A stretch of DNA of 64,000 nt from MGIIa-L3 sp11892u (GTDB lineage: Archaea; Thermoplasmatota; Poseidoniia; Poseidoniales; Poseidoniaceae). Positions 51,703 to 59,900 of the stretch are shown one piece after another (the first letter of the stretch is position 1; the number at the start of each line of letters is the position of its first letter). The DNA is taken from NCBI GenBank assembly GCA_965659685.1, contig CBFHXB010000001.1:1-64000 (forward strand). The letters run 5' to 3'. A model generated the notes under the pieces. It had not been told where the DNA came from. It did no database searches and worked only from the letters and a program-made list of their open reading frames with translations. A program made the translations under genes and the position numbers.

Positions 51703-52794
51703 AATGTGCAGATCGAGCACAACGTGGCGGATCCTCGGCGCGTACCACTTGACCCGCTCCAGGTGACCCACGGCTCCGCCGAGTTTCGCAGCGGTTTCCT
51801 CAGCCCAAGCCTCAATCCGCTCTTCTTTGACGTTCATGTGGACATGCAACCATCCACCGCTGGGTTTCAGGCAGCGTACGGCGTCCTCCCATGCATGTTC
51901 GGACGAAGGCAGCAGGCCGAGCACCACCCGGTCGGCCTGACCGTGGAGGGAGGGCAACGTCTCCCTGTTGTCCCCAACATGCTGGGTCAAACGGTCGTCC
52001 ACGCCGTTGGCTTGGGCGCCTTTGAGGAGCCAAGCCGCGGCCTCTGGGTTGATGTCACAGGCATGCACGTGCGATGCACGGCCACGCACCAGCATGGGGA
52101 GCGTGTAGTACCCAATACCGCTGAAGGCGTCCACCACGGTTTCTCCACGCAGATCGAACGCACCCATGCGGTGCCGTTCCGTCACGTTGCCTGACGAGAA
52201 CATTTGGCGCGTGGCGTCGAACCGGAAGCGGACGCCATGGTCGAGCATGTCGATTTCACCGTGTTCGCCCAGCAACAAGGACGCCCCAGAACTCCGAATC
52301 GCGTCCCCAGACACGACGTTTTGGAGCCCGAGACGTTCGGCCTTCAACGCATCAGCAACGGCAACCCAAGGGCGTGAAGGTTTGGCTGCAAGCATGCGTT
52401 CCCACGCCGTCGAAGCAAAGGACGATGCGGGAAGCAAGACGAGGTCGCCGAGCCGTTCCCAGCGTTGAGGCAATTCGTCCAAGAGGGCCTCATGGCCTTG
52501 CCGGTCGCCCGGATGTTCCCGTTCGAGCCAGGCACGGACGGCCATGTGAAGCCGAGGGTACGGTTTGACGGACGGGGGGGCCTTGGTCCATCTTTTCGAC
52601 GGGAGGTGAATCTGTTCACCTAAGGCGCCCTCAGGAAGGACGGCATCGTTTCGAAGCGGCCAAACGATGTGCGCTTCCTCGACGACGGGACGCCACGTAG
52701 GCTCCAAGCAACCGGTGCGCTCCAGAAGCGCGCGTTGTTGCTCGGCATCGGCGAGGGCAACGCGCAATCCGGATGCTGGCGACCGGACCTCCAT
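51697..52794 (-). CDS. tyw2: tRNA wybutosine-synthesising protein TYW2/Taw2
   Basis: 365 residues. It transfers the aminocarboxypropyl group of SAM to 4-demethylwyosine-37 in tRNA-Phe, the step after TYW1. TYW2/TRM5-family motifs are LPQRWERLGDLVLLPASSF, RFRFDATRQMFSSGNVTERHRM, the SAM site VDAFSGIGYYTLPMLV, HACDINPEAAAWLLKGAQANGV, and GLLPSSEHAWEDAV with LHVHMNV. The last two favour TYW2 over the TRM5 methylase. ATG 52794 is used. The gene is divergent from the surface protein at 52844 across 49 bases and overlaps the cyclophilin gene 3' end by six bases. Confidence 0.87.
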   Translation of the reverse strand: MEVRSPASGLRVALADAEQQRALLERTGCLEPTWRPVVEEAHIVWPLRNDAVLPEGALGEQIHLPSKRWTKAPPSVKPYPRLHMAVRAWLEREHPGDRQGHEALLDELPQRWERLGDLVLLPASSFASTAWERMLAAKPSRPWVAVADALKAERLGLQNVVSGDAIRSSGASLLLGEHGEIDMLDHGVRFRFDATRQMFSSGNVTERHRMGAFDLRGETVVDAFSGIGYYTLPMLVRGRASHVHACDINPEAAAWLLKGAQANGVDDRLTQHVGDNRETLPSLHGQADRVVLGLLPSSEHAWEDAVRCLKPSGGWLHVHMNVKEERIEAWAEETAAKLGGAVGHLERVKWYAPRIRHVVLDLHIS

Positions 52795-52843
52795 GTATTC
52801 TGATGGAGGAACGCTCTTCAAGGAGTCAGGTGCTGATTTGCGC

Positions 52844-55800
52844 ATGGGTCGTTCACGCACCGCGGTGTGGAGTTTGCTGCTCGCGATGTTGCTGTTGCAA
52901 TCCATGGCCCCCTTTGCCGCGGCCACTGGCATGTCCACGTGCAGCAACCTCGGGGAAACTTGCGACACGTACGACGCCTCTCAGGACGGGACGCCTGAAC
53001 AGCAGGAGTGGATCGAAGGGCAGTACCACTTCGAGATGCAAGACACCTCCACCATTCAGATGGAGTTGACCTGGATGGTGCGTGAGTTCGATCGCGCAGC
53101 ACTCGGGTTTGACGAAAGCGTGCTTGCTGCTTCCTTGGCCAACGAGGGCTTGCAGGACAACGACGGCGCCCCAGCAGACCTCATTCGAAGTTTCCTCGAC
53201 GAAGAAACGGCCGGTCCGGGTTCCAACACCGTCGGTGAGGAGTTGATGGCCTCGGTGAACGCCTCGGTTCAGGATTTGTTGACCCAAGGATTTGGCAGCG
53301 TGTCCGACATGACGACGTCCTTCACCAACAGTTTCACGGCAGGCGGTGCAGCGCCCATCGCTTGCTCGACAAACCCCGCCATTGACGCACAATCCGAAGG
53401 CTCGGGAGAGAACAACGTGTTCGAACCTCCAATTTGCTTCGGCACTCAGGCCACGGTCACGCTTGACGTCGCGAAGTTCAACCTTGCCGGAGGCTCGGAA
53501 TTGAACGTCGAACGTGCCTACCAAGGGTTGCTGGTGATGGGCAGTGAAATCCAAACGGATTTCGCCATCTTTGCGGAGCCAGGGCACCGCTCCACCTTCC
53601 TGATTGAACCTCCAGCCTTCGCCGATGTGATGGCCGTTGACGTGAACGGAACCCGTGTGGTGATGGGCGACCACTTTGCCGGCGAATGGACGATCGACCA
53701 CACGCAAGCCTTGGAGACCGACGAAAGCATCACGCAAACCACGTCGCTGACGATGGGATTCCGAAACACCTCGGAGACGACGATGGTGACCGTGGCCGAA
53801 GGTGACCCCGGCTTCACCCTCAACGTCACCCTCGACCTTTCCGATGAGCGAAACGCCGTCCTCGACATGCGTGCAAGCCTGCATTACCTCGAGACGGAAT
53901 TGCTCGAGGAATGGGGCATCCAGGTGGTCCAATTCAGCGAGCTTGCCGATGTGCCGTTGCTGACCGCGGACGGTCTCCGCTTGGCGCATCACAACGGCTT
54001 GGTCGACCTGAACCTGTTCACCGATGCCTTCCCGGTTGACGACATCATCATGGGCGTGACCGACGGAGTTCCAGGCCTTGATGACCTGACGATGAGCGAA
54101 CTGGCTTGGGTCGCGGACACCGTGGATGAGGGGATCGAAGGTCCAGCAGGTGGGCTCAACTACACGCATGATGCAGGGTGCACAGAGACCGGCGTGACCG
54201 GAGTCCATCGGCATTACTGCCTCACCGGCGAGGCGGCGATGGGGTATGATCACCCTGTGGTCTTGCGAACGGTCAGCGAGCCGATCAACCTCCGTTTCCT
54301 TGACTTGCTTGCGGCCAACATCGACGATCCGACCGTCAACGATTTCCTCACCACCGTGCAGGACGACGACCTTCGTCGGATGATGGAAGCTGGATTCGCC
54401 GCTTCCTTGAACCCCCCAAGCGACATGCTGGATTCCATCGTTCCCGAGCAACTCGGCGATTCGGACCTTCAGGTCACCGTGGTGCTGCCGAGTTGGGTCG
54501 TGACCGCATCTGGCGATGACCGCATCTCGTTGACGCTTCGGGCCAATGGAGAGAACGAAGTCGACATTTCCGTGCGCGGACCTCAGCCTTGGGAATGGGA
54601 CCATGAAATCACAGACGGTGACCAGGTCCTCTGTGCAGCAACCCAGCGCACGTGCGTGCTCAGCAGCGTCAATTTGGATTTCGAAACCTTTGACCTTCAC
54701 GAGTGGAGGCAAGCCGTTTCGGTCGAATTTGGCTTGGAAGTCCGGGTCGACATGCACCGTCTCGCCTTCCTTGAGGAAGTCACCAGTCCGGACGACCCCG
54801 TGCACGTGCAGTTTGAGGTCATTCCCGCGGATTTGCTCCGTTTGGCGGTGGACGTGTCGGGCAGCATGGACGACCCTCTCGCCTTGGAAGAGCCGATCAC
54901 CATCCCCTGCGATGATTGGGATTGGGATTACGACGTCTGCGACCAATCGTTGCCCCTTGAAGCCACGGAAGAAGGCCTGACCTCTTTCGTCAGCGGAGCA
55001 GGCGAGATGCTGACAGGACTCATTCATGCGGGCGTCAAAGGCTTGGAGGACGTGGACCCAGAGGAAACCGGCTTCGCGTTCTCCAACGTCAACATGGACG
55101 CCTTCGAGGTCCAACTCGCCTTGGACGGCATCGGTGCCCCTGGTCCTGTGGTGTCCGATGCAGAGGCCATTTCCTTCTCGGTGTCCATTCCGAAGGTGCG
55201 CATCGAGTTGGGGTTGACCACCGGCATCTGGCAATTGGCCAACGAAGGCGGCGATCCTGAATTCCAACTCGTCAGCGAATCAGCAGCTGCTTTGACCGCG
55301 CCTGTGCTCGACCCCATGGCGGCGTTCATGGAAGGCTTTGCTCGCTCCCTCGCGGGTGGATTCGTGGGGTCCAGCGGTGTGAGTTTCCCTCCGGCTGAAG
55401 ACGACCCACTGCCGATCTCCACCGGTCAGGTGGACACCACCGTGGCGGAAGAGTTCGATTTGTCCTTGAGCGGACCGATGACGGTCACCTTGCCCAAGGG
55501 GCTGAAGGTGACCGGTACGTCCTCCGAAGACCTGCTGACCATCACCGAAGTCGAAGGGCGAAACGAGATCACCTACATGCTACCGCACGGTGAACTTGAC
55601 GACGACCTTGAGTTGCGCTTCGAAGTCGGTTGGGCCTACATTTGGCGGCAGATCTGGGTGTACCCCACCACCTTCCTCATCATCCTCAGCCTGATGTTCA
55701 TCGGTTGGCGCCGAAGGCGCCGCCGCCGCAAGGCAAGGAAGGCCGCGCTCAAGGCGGCCGCCAGCGGAGCAGCAGCACAGAAAATGGCCTTGAGCGACGC

Positions 55801-55909
55801 TGCGTTCGCGGGCTATTCCGGCGTCAACAGCCTCGGCATGATGGTCGGGGACGTGGATGATCTTGGTTCGGTGCCGGATTACTTGGACGATGAACGCCGC
55901 TTCATGTGA
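52844..55909 (+). CDS. Giant surface protein with signal peptide and C-terminal anchor, unknown
   Basis: 1021 residues. Signal peptide about 1-28 (AVWSLLLAMLLLQSMAPFAAA), then a long Asp/Glu/Thr-rich beta-type ectodomain with few cysteines. A helix at about 935-955 (IWVYPTTFLIILSLMFIGW) is followed by an Arg/Lys cluster (RRRRRRKARKA) and an 80-residue cytosolic tail ending MMVGDVDDLGSVPDYLDDERRF. No recognised domain. The large ectodomain and cytosolic tail suggest an adhesin, envelope component or receptor. Start at ATG 52844 is supported by the signal peptide. Confidence 0.77.
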   Translation: MGRSRTAVWSLLLAMLLLQSMAPFAAATGMSTCSNLGETCDTYDASQDGTPEQQEWIEGQYHFEMQDTSTIQMELTWMVREFDRAALGFDESVLAASLANEGLQDNDGAPADLIRSFLDEETAGPGSNTVGEELMASVNASVQDLLTQGFGSVSDMTTSFTNSFTAGGAAPIACSTNPAIDAQSEGSGENNVFEPPICFGTQATVTLDVAKFNLAGGSELNVERAYQGLLVMGSEIQTDFAIFAEPGHRSTFLIEPPAFADVMAVDVNGTRVVMGDHFAGEWTIDHTQALETDESITQTTSLTMGFRNTSETTMVTVAEGDPGFTLNVTLDLSDERNAVLDMRASLHYLETELLEEWGIQVVQFSELADVPLLTADGLRLAHHNGLVDLNLFTDAFPVDDIIMGVTDGVPGLDDLTMSELAWVADTVDEGIEGPAGGLNYTHDAGCTETGVTGVHRHYCLTGEAAMGYDHPVVLRTVSEPINLRFLDLLAANIDDPTVNDFLTTVQDDDLRRMMEAGFAASLNPPSDMLDSIVPEQLGDSDLQVTVVLPSWVVTASGDDRISLTLRANGENEVDISVRGPQPWEWDHEITDGDQVLCAATQRTCVLSSVNLDFETFDLHEWRQAVSVEFGLEVRVDMHRLAFLEEVTSPDDPVHVQFEVIPADLLRLAVDVSGSMDDPLALEEPITIPCDDWDWDYDVCDQSLPLEATEEGLTSFVSGAGEMLTGLIHAGVKGLEDVDPEETGFAFSNVNMDAFEVQLALDGIGAPGPVVSDAEAISFSVSIPKVRIELGLTTGIWQLANEGGDPEFQLVSESAAALTAPVLDPMAAFMEGFARSLAGGFVGSSGVSFPPAEDDPLPISTGQVDTTVAEEFDLSLSGPMTVTLPKGLKVTGTSSEDLLTITEVEGRNEITYMLPHGELDDDLELRFEVGWAYIWRQIWVYPTTFLIILSLMFIGWRRRRRRRKARKAALKAAASGAAAQKMALSDAAFAGYSGVNSLGMMVGDVDDLGSVPDYLDDERRFM

Positions 55910-57646
55910 TCACGGCGACACGCCGTGAAGGCGTTGGTGCACCCGCTCAGCCAACGCCTTGCCGATGCCAGGCACGGTTTGGAGGTCGGCCAAACTGGCC
56001 TGCTCGATGCCCTTTCGTCCTCCGAAATGACGCAGCAGGGCTTGCATTTTCTTCGCACCAAGTCCCTCCACCGACTCAAGCGGGTCTTCGAGGGTGCTTC
56101 GACCCCTTCGCTTACGATGGAAGCGGTTGACGAAGCGATGGGCTTCGTCACGCGCGTGAACGAGCACGCGTCCGTGGCGGTCAAGGACGATGGGTTCGTG
56201 ACCGTCGCGAAACACCGTTTCCTCCCGCTTTGCGAGCGCGGCCACTTGGAATCGGCCCCATACTTTGGCCTCTTCCAGCGTTCGGCGGATGGCGTCCAGG
56301 TGGGTTTGTCCGCCGTCCAAGAGCAGCAAGTCTGGCCATTCATCTTGGCGCTTCAGCCAACGTTGGACGACTTCTTGCATCATGCGCAAATCGTCCATGG
56401 CTTCACCCTTCACGGTGTAGGTGCGGTACTCTTTCTTCGCCGGCCGTCCATTTCTCAGCACGACGCTCGCTCCAACGCGTTCCTCACCTTGCAACTGGGC
56501 CATGTCGAAGCAGACCACGTGATCCAGGCGGTCCAGTCCGAGGAGCACCGCACCCTCGTCCGCGGCCCGTTGTTCCAAGCTGCCTGAGCCACGTCGCGCA
56601 AGGCGGCCGACCTGCACCTCGGCGTTTTGGTCGGCCAACCGTCGAAGCGTGGCGAGGTCACCGCGCATCGGCACCCTGCAGTCGACCTTGGCTCCACGCT
56701 GCTCCTCCAGCCACGCTTCGACGCCGTCGAGAAGGGGGACCGGGGTCAACAACAAGCGAGGCGGCCGACGTGATTCGTAATGCTCGGCGACGAAGGCCGA
56801 GACGGTCTCACCGAGGTCCCCACGGTGAACCATGGGCCAAACGTCCTGTGCTTGCACGATGCCTTCGTCGGCGTGAAGCACCACCACGGCCGCGAGGTCC
56901 CCTTGCACGGCGACCCCGATGGCATCGCTGTCCCGGTAGAGTCGGCTTGACACGACGTGTTGGGAGATCACTTCACGGACGGCTCGAATGCGATCACGGA
57001 CCAACGCGGCCTGTTCGTAGGCTTGGGCTTCTGAGGCCGCATCCATCTCAGCGGCCAATTCCTCGAGAAGTTCGGTGGCATGGCCGTTGAGGATCTTCCT
57101 TGCCGTCTCCACCCGTTCGAGGTACCCGGCGGGTTCGATGCAGGGTCCTGCACACAGGCCGATGTGCATGGCAAGGCAACCTTGCGGGAGCAATTCTTTG
57201 CAATCACGAAGACCGAGGTTTCGTCGCAGCAACTGCATGACCTGCTTTGCTGCAGCAGGATTTGGAAACGGGCCCCACTTTTGCGAGCCTTTCGGGGGAT
57301 GACGCGTGTACATGATGCGGGGCAAGGCTTCGCCGGTGAGCACCAAGTACGGGAAGGATTTGTCGTCCTTCAACAACGAATTGAACCTCGGGCGATGTTC
57401 TCGAATGAGTTGCCGCTCAAGCACCAAGGCTTCCTGCGGCGTTGGCGTGACGATGCACTCGATGTCGTCCGCTCTTGCGACCAGTTCAGGGATCATCGCA
57501 CGGTCGGGCGTGGTCGCAAAGTACGCCCGCACCCGGTCGGAAAGGCGTGTGGCTTTGCCGACGTAGAGCACGCGGCCTTGCGCGGTTTTGAACAAGTACA
57601 CGCCTGGACGAGCGGGCAGGTCAACACGGGTCGGGTCAACGGGCAG
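55910..57646 (-). CDS. uvrC: Excinuclease ABC subunit C (UvrC), possible CTG start
   Basis: 578 residues if translation starts at CTG 57646. It makes both incisions in nucleotide-excision repair with UvrA and UvrB. The GIY-YIG domain begins LPARPGVYLFKTAQGRVLYVGKATRL, followed by the UvrBC segment (LLEELAAEMDAASEAQAYEQAALVRDRIRAV), the RNase-H-like nuclease (VCFDMAQLQGEERVGASVV, LLLLDGGQTHLDA) and C-terminal HhH repeats (SVEGLGAKKMQALLRHFGG, VPGIGKALAERVHQ). The first GTG, 57601, would remove the start of the GIY-YIG strand. No in-frame ATG, GTG or TTG lies upstream, but GGAGGGG lies seven bases before the CTG, which follows the previous stop by one base. Confidence 0.88.
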   Translation of the reverse strand: MPVDPTRVDLPARPGVYLFKTAQGRVLYVGKATRLSDRVRAYFATTPDRAMIPELVARADDIECIVTPTPQEALVLERQLIREHRPRFNSLLKDDKSFPYLVLTGEALPRIMYTRHPPKGSQKWGPFPNPAAAKQVMQLLRRNLGLRDCKELLPQGCLAMHIGLCAGPCIEPAGYLERVETARKILNGHATELLEELAAEMDAASEAQAYEQAALVRDRIRAVREVISQHVVSSRLYRDSDAIGVAVQGDLAAVVVLHADEGIVQAQDVWPMVHRGDLGETVSAFVAEHYESRRPPRLLLTPVPLLDGVEAWLEEQRGAKVDCRVPMRGDLATLRRLADQNAEVQVGRLARRGSGSLEQRAADEGAVLLGLDRLDHVVCFDMAQLQGEERVGASVVLRNGRPAKKEYRTYTVKGEAMDDLRMMQEVVQRWLKRQDEWPDLLLLDGGQTHLDAIRRTLEEAKVWGRFQVAALAKREETVFRDGHEPIVLDRHGRVLVHARDEAHRFVNRFHRKRRGRSTLEDPLESVEGLGAKKMQALLRHFGGRKGIEQASLADLQTVPGIGKALAERVHQRLHGVSP

Positions 57647-57647
57647 T

Positions 57648-59795
57648 TCAGCCCCTCCGGTCGGTGTGGGCTTCGTCCACCAGCGTCTTGGCCGCTCGGA
57701 CGGAGCCTGCGAGTCGGTGCAGGGCAGCGGCGTGCAGCAATTTTGTCCGTCGCGAGGCGTCTTCCGTCAAGCGTGCAGAGCAGGTGGCATGCCGGGCAAG
57801 AAGACGTCGTTCAGCCAACGTCGGACCGTCCGTCAAACGCAGATCCCGCGAGAACGTTCGGGCCTCAGCGTGGCCTTCCTGCACCATCCGCTCCAGGAGG
57901 GACATGCGCAAGGCGTTGGCACGAAGGTCATCACGTCCACTCAGGTGGCCTTTGAGGGCGCTCACGAACTTGGGCGTGAGGCCATCGTTCGCGATGGCGT
58001 GGCGCCAACGCAAGTCGGTGACGTCCTTCGACGAAAGCGCATCGGTCGACGCGAGGTCTGCGAGGAGTTCAGTGGCGTCGTTCAGTCGCCCACCGAGAAC
58101 CAAGACGCTGAACTTCAGCAGCCCGCTTGCGACCACGCCCGAACGTCGCTCGTGAACCGGGAGCGACCCGATCTTCATTGCGTCGAGGTGGGACAAAAGG
58201 TCCTCAACGTCCTCGTTTTGTTCTGGGAGACGGTCTTCGATGCGTGCGGTGAGCAGCGCGATGCGTGGACGAAGGGCGTCGCTGGTTTGAACCGCGTTCA
58301 CGAGCAGGTCCTCGGCTTCTTCCGTCCGTCCCTCCAAGCGGAGCATGGCGGCTTGGGCGGTTGGATCGGGGGCGTCCATGGCGTCGAGGTACCGTCGCGC
58401 CCGCTCGACCTCTCCGCGCCGAACGGCAACGTCTGCAGCCACCCCAAGCAGGGCGTCTTGGTCGGGTTCAGACGCACGTTCGAGGGCATCTTCGAGGACC
58501 GCACTGAGGCGTCCGAGGCCAGCGGCATGGGTGTTCATGACCGCTGCCGCAGCCTCCGCAACACCTCCTTCGTCCGCCATGATGCGATGGTGGAGGGTGA
58601 TGAGGGGGGCGAGGGGGCTTTGACTGGCCGACCAATGGTCGATGGCGAGTTTGACCGCCTCGTCCCGCTGTTCCGGATGCATCGTTTCGAGCCGAACGTG
58701 CCGGACCAGCGTATGAAGTTGCAAGCCACCCGTGGACCACCACTGCAGCAAAGCACGCTCATCGAGGGCACCAACGAGCTCGCTTTGGCGGACCTCGTCG
58801 CCCGAGACGGCAAAGGGCAGGAGTGCCAACTCATCGACCGCTGCGGATTCCGCTTGGGTCAAATCCGCCAAGACCGCACGCGTGACGAAGCCCTCGATGT
58901 CGTCGTCCTTCTCGGGAAGCGCCAAACCGGGCCGGTGAAGGTGAAGGGCAAGCGGGTGCCCTCCGAGGCGTGAGAGCACCGCTTCGGCGTCCTCAACGTC
59001 GCCAAGGATGTGCATGGCGGCTTCGTTTTCGAGCGGGTTGAGGACGTGCTTTTGCACCGTCTCAGGGGATTGGAGCGGAGCACGCCCGACCAGCAACCAG
59101 CGGGCACCGTCGGCATGGTCGGTGCATGCACGCCAAATCATGTCCGCGTGCGCCGAATGGATGTGTTCGCATCCGTCGAGGACGATGAGTTCCGAACGTG
59201 TGCGTTGTTGCAACCACGCTGCTGCAGAGGCGTCGTCCACATAGGTGGTCGTTCCATCGAGCGTTGAGGCCAGATCGCTCAGGGCAGCGTACGCGTCCAC
59301 CGTCGCCCAGCGGACCGTTCCACCTTCGTCGCACCACGCCTCCGCAAGGCATCGGGCGACGGTGGACTTCCCTACGCCGGCCAAGCCGGTGACGGCAACG
59401 GCGGTGTGCTCGTCCAGCGCGCCTCGCACGCCGAGGACATCGGCATCCCGCCCGTAAGCTGGCCCAACCGGGGCACGCGGTCCAAACCACTGGCCCGGGA
59501 CGGCCGTGGCTTCTGTGGGTGAGGCCAAGCCTTGCAGGACCCGTCGCCCTTCCTCGGTCAGGTGGTGGACGTTCCGTTTGCGCCGTCCGCCGTCGATGAC
59601 GTGAGCGCTTCGCACGAGGACCAAGCCGTCCTCCACCAGTTGGCCCAACGGGACGTGAAGGGCGGACCGAACAAGGCCCAGTCCTTCGGCCATGCCGGGC
59701 AGGCTGAGGTCCCTTGGCACGTCCCATGCCTCACGCAAGCCGTCCGAAAATGGACCCAGCCAACGGAGGATCCTGGCCTGCGCCTCGGGGAGCAC
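57648..59795 (-). CDS. Winged-helix STAND-type NTPase with TPR-like C-terminus
   Basis: 715 residues from GTG 59795. The N-terminal region (about 1-95) is a winged-helix (MAEGLGLVRSALHVPLGQLVEDGLV with a GGRRKRNVHHLTEEGRRVL wing). Walker A GLAGVGKST is at 137-145 and Walker B LIVLDG at 203-208; GRAPLQSPETVQ and GGHPLALHLH match the NB-ARC/STAND sensor and GxP motifs. The rest is helical and repeat-like (LERASEPDQDALLGVAADVAVRRGEVERARRYL), fitting TPRs. STAND proteins act as switch-type regulators or immune sensors. The start is uncertain (TTG 59867 possible). Coupled to uvrC downstream. Confidence 0.77.
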   Translation of the reverse strand: MLPEAQARILRWLGPFSDGLREAWDVPRDLSLPGMAEGLGLVRSALHVPLGQLVEDGLVLVRSAHVIDGGRRKRNVHHLTEEGRRVLQGLASPTEATAVPGQWFGPRAPVGPAYGRDADVLGVRGALDEHTAVAVTGLAGVGKSTVARCLAEAWCDEGGTVRWATVDAYAALSDLASTLDGTTTYVDDASAAAWLQQRTRSELIVLDGCEHIHSAHADMIWRACTDHADGARWLLVGRAPLQSPETVQKHVLNPLENEAAMHILGDVEDAEAVLSRLGGHPLALHLHRPGLALPEKDDDIEGFVTRAVLADLTQAESAAVDELALLPFAVSGDEVRQSELVGALDERALLQWWSTGGLQLHTLVRHVRLETMHPEQRDEAVKLAIDHWSASQSPLAPLITLHHRIMADEGGVAEAAAAVMNTHAAGLGRLSAVLEDALERASEPDQDALLGVAADVAVRRGEVERARRYLDAMDAPDPTAQAAMLRLEGRTEEAEDLLVNAVQTSDALRPRIALLTARIEDRLPEQNEDVEDLLSHLDAMKIGSLPVHERRSGVVASGLLKFSVLVLGGRLNDATELLADLASTDALSSKDVTDLRWRHAIANDGLTPKFVSALKGHLSGRDDLRANALRMSLLERMVQEGHAEARTFSRDLRLTDGPTLAERRLLARHATCSARLTEDASRRTKLLHAAALHRLAGSVRAAKTLVDEAHTDRRG

Positions 59796-59900
59796 AACCG
59801 GAGGTGCCTCCCGTCGCTCAAGTCCGTTTCGCTGCCTCCGTCGTGCTCCTTGCTCAGCGGTGGGCAAGGTTGAACAGGCAACGTCAGCGGTTGAGGACCG

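Noticed and set aside
52853..55267. An 804-codon open frame antisense to the giant surface protein
   Set aside because: The plus-strand gene has a signal peptide and membrane anchor, while the antisense frame has His/Arg-rich low-complexity sequence and no motifs.
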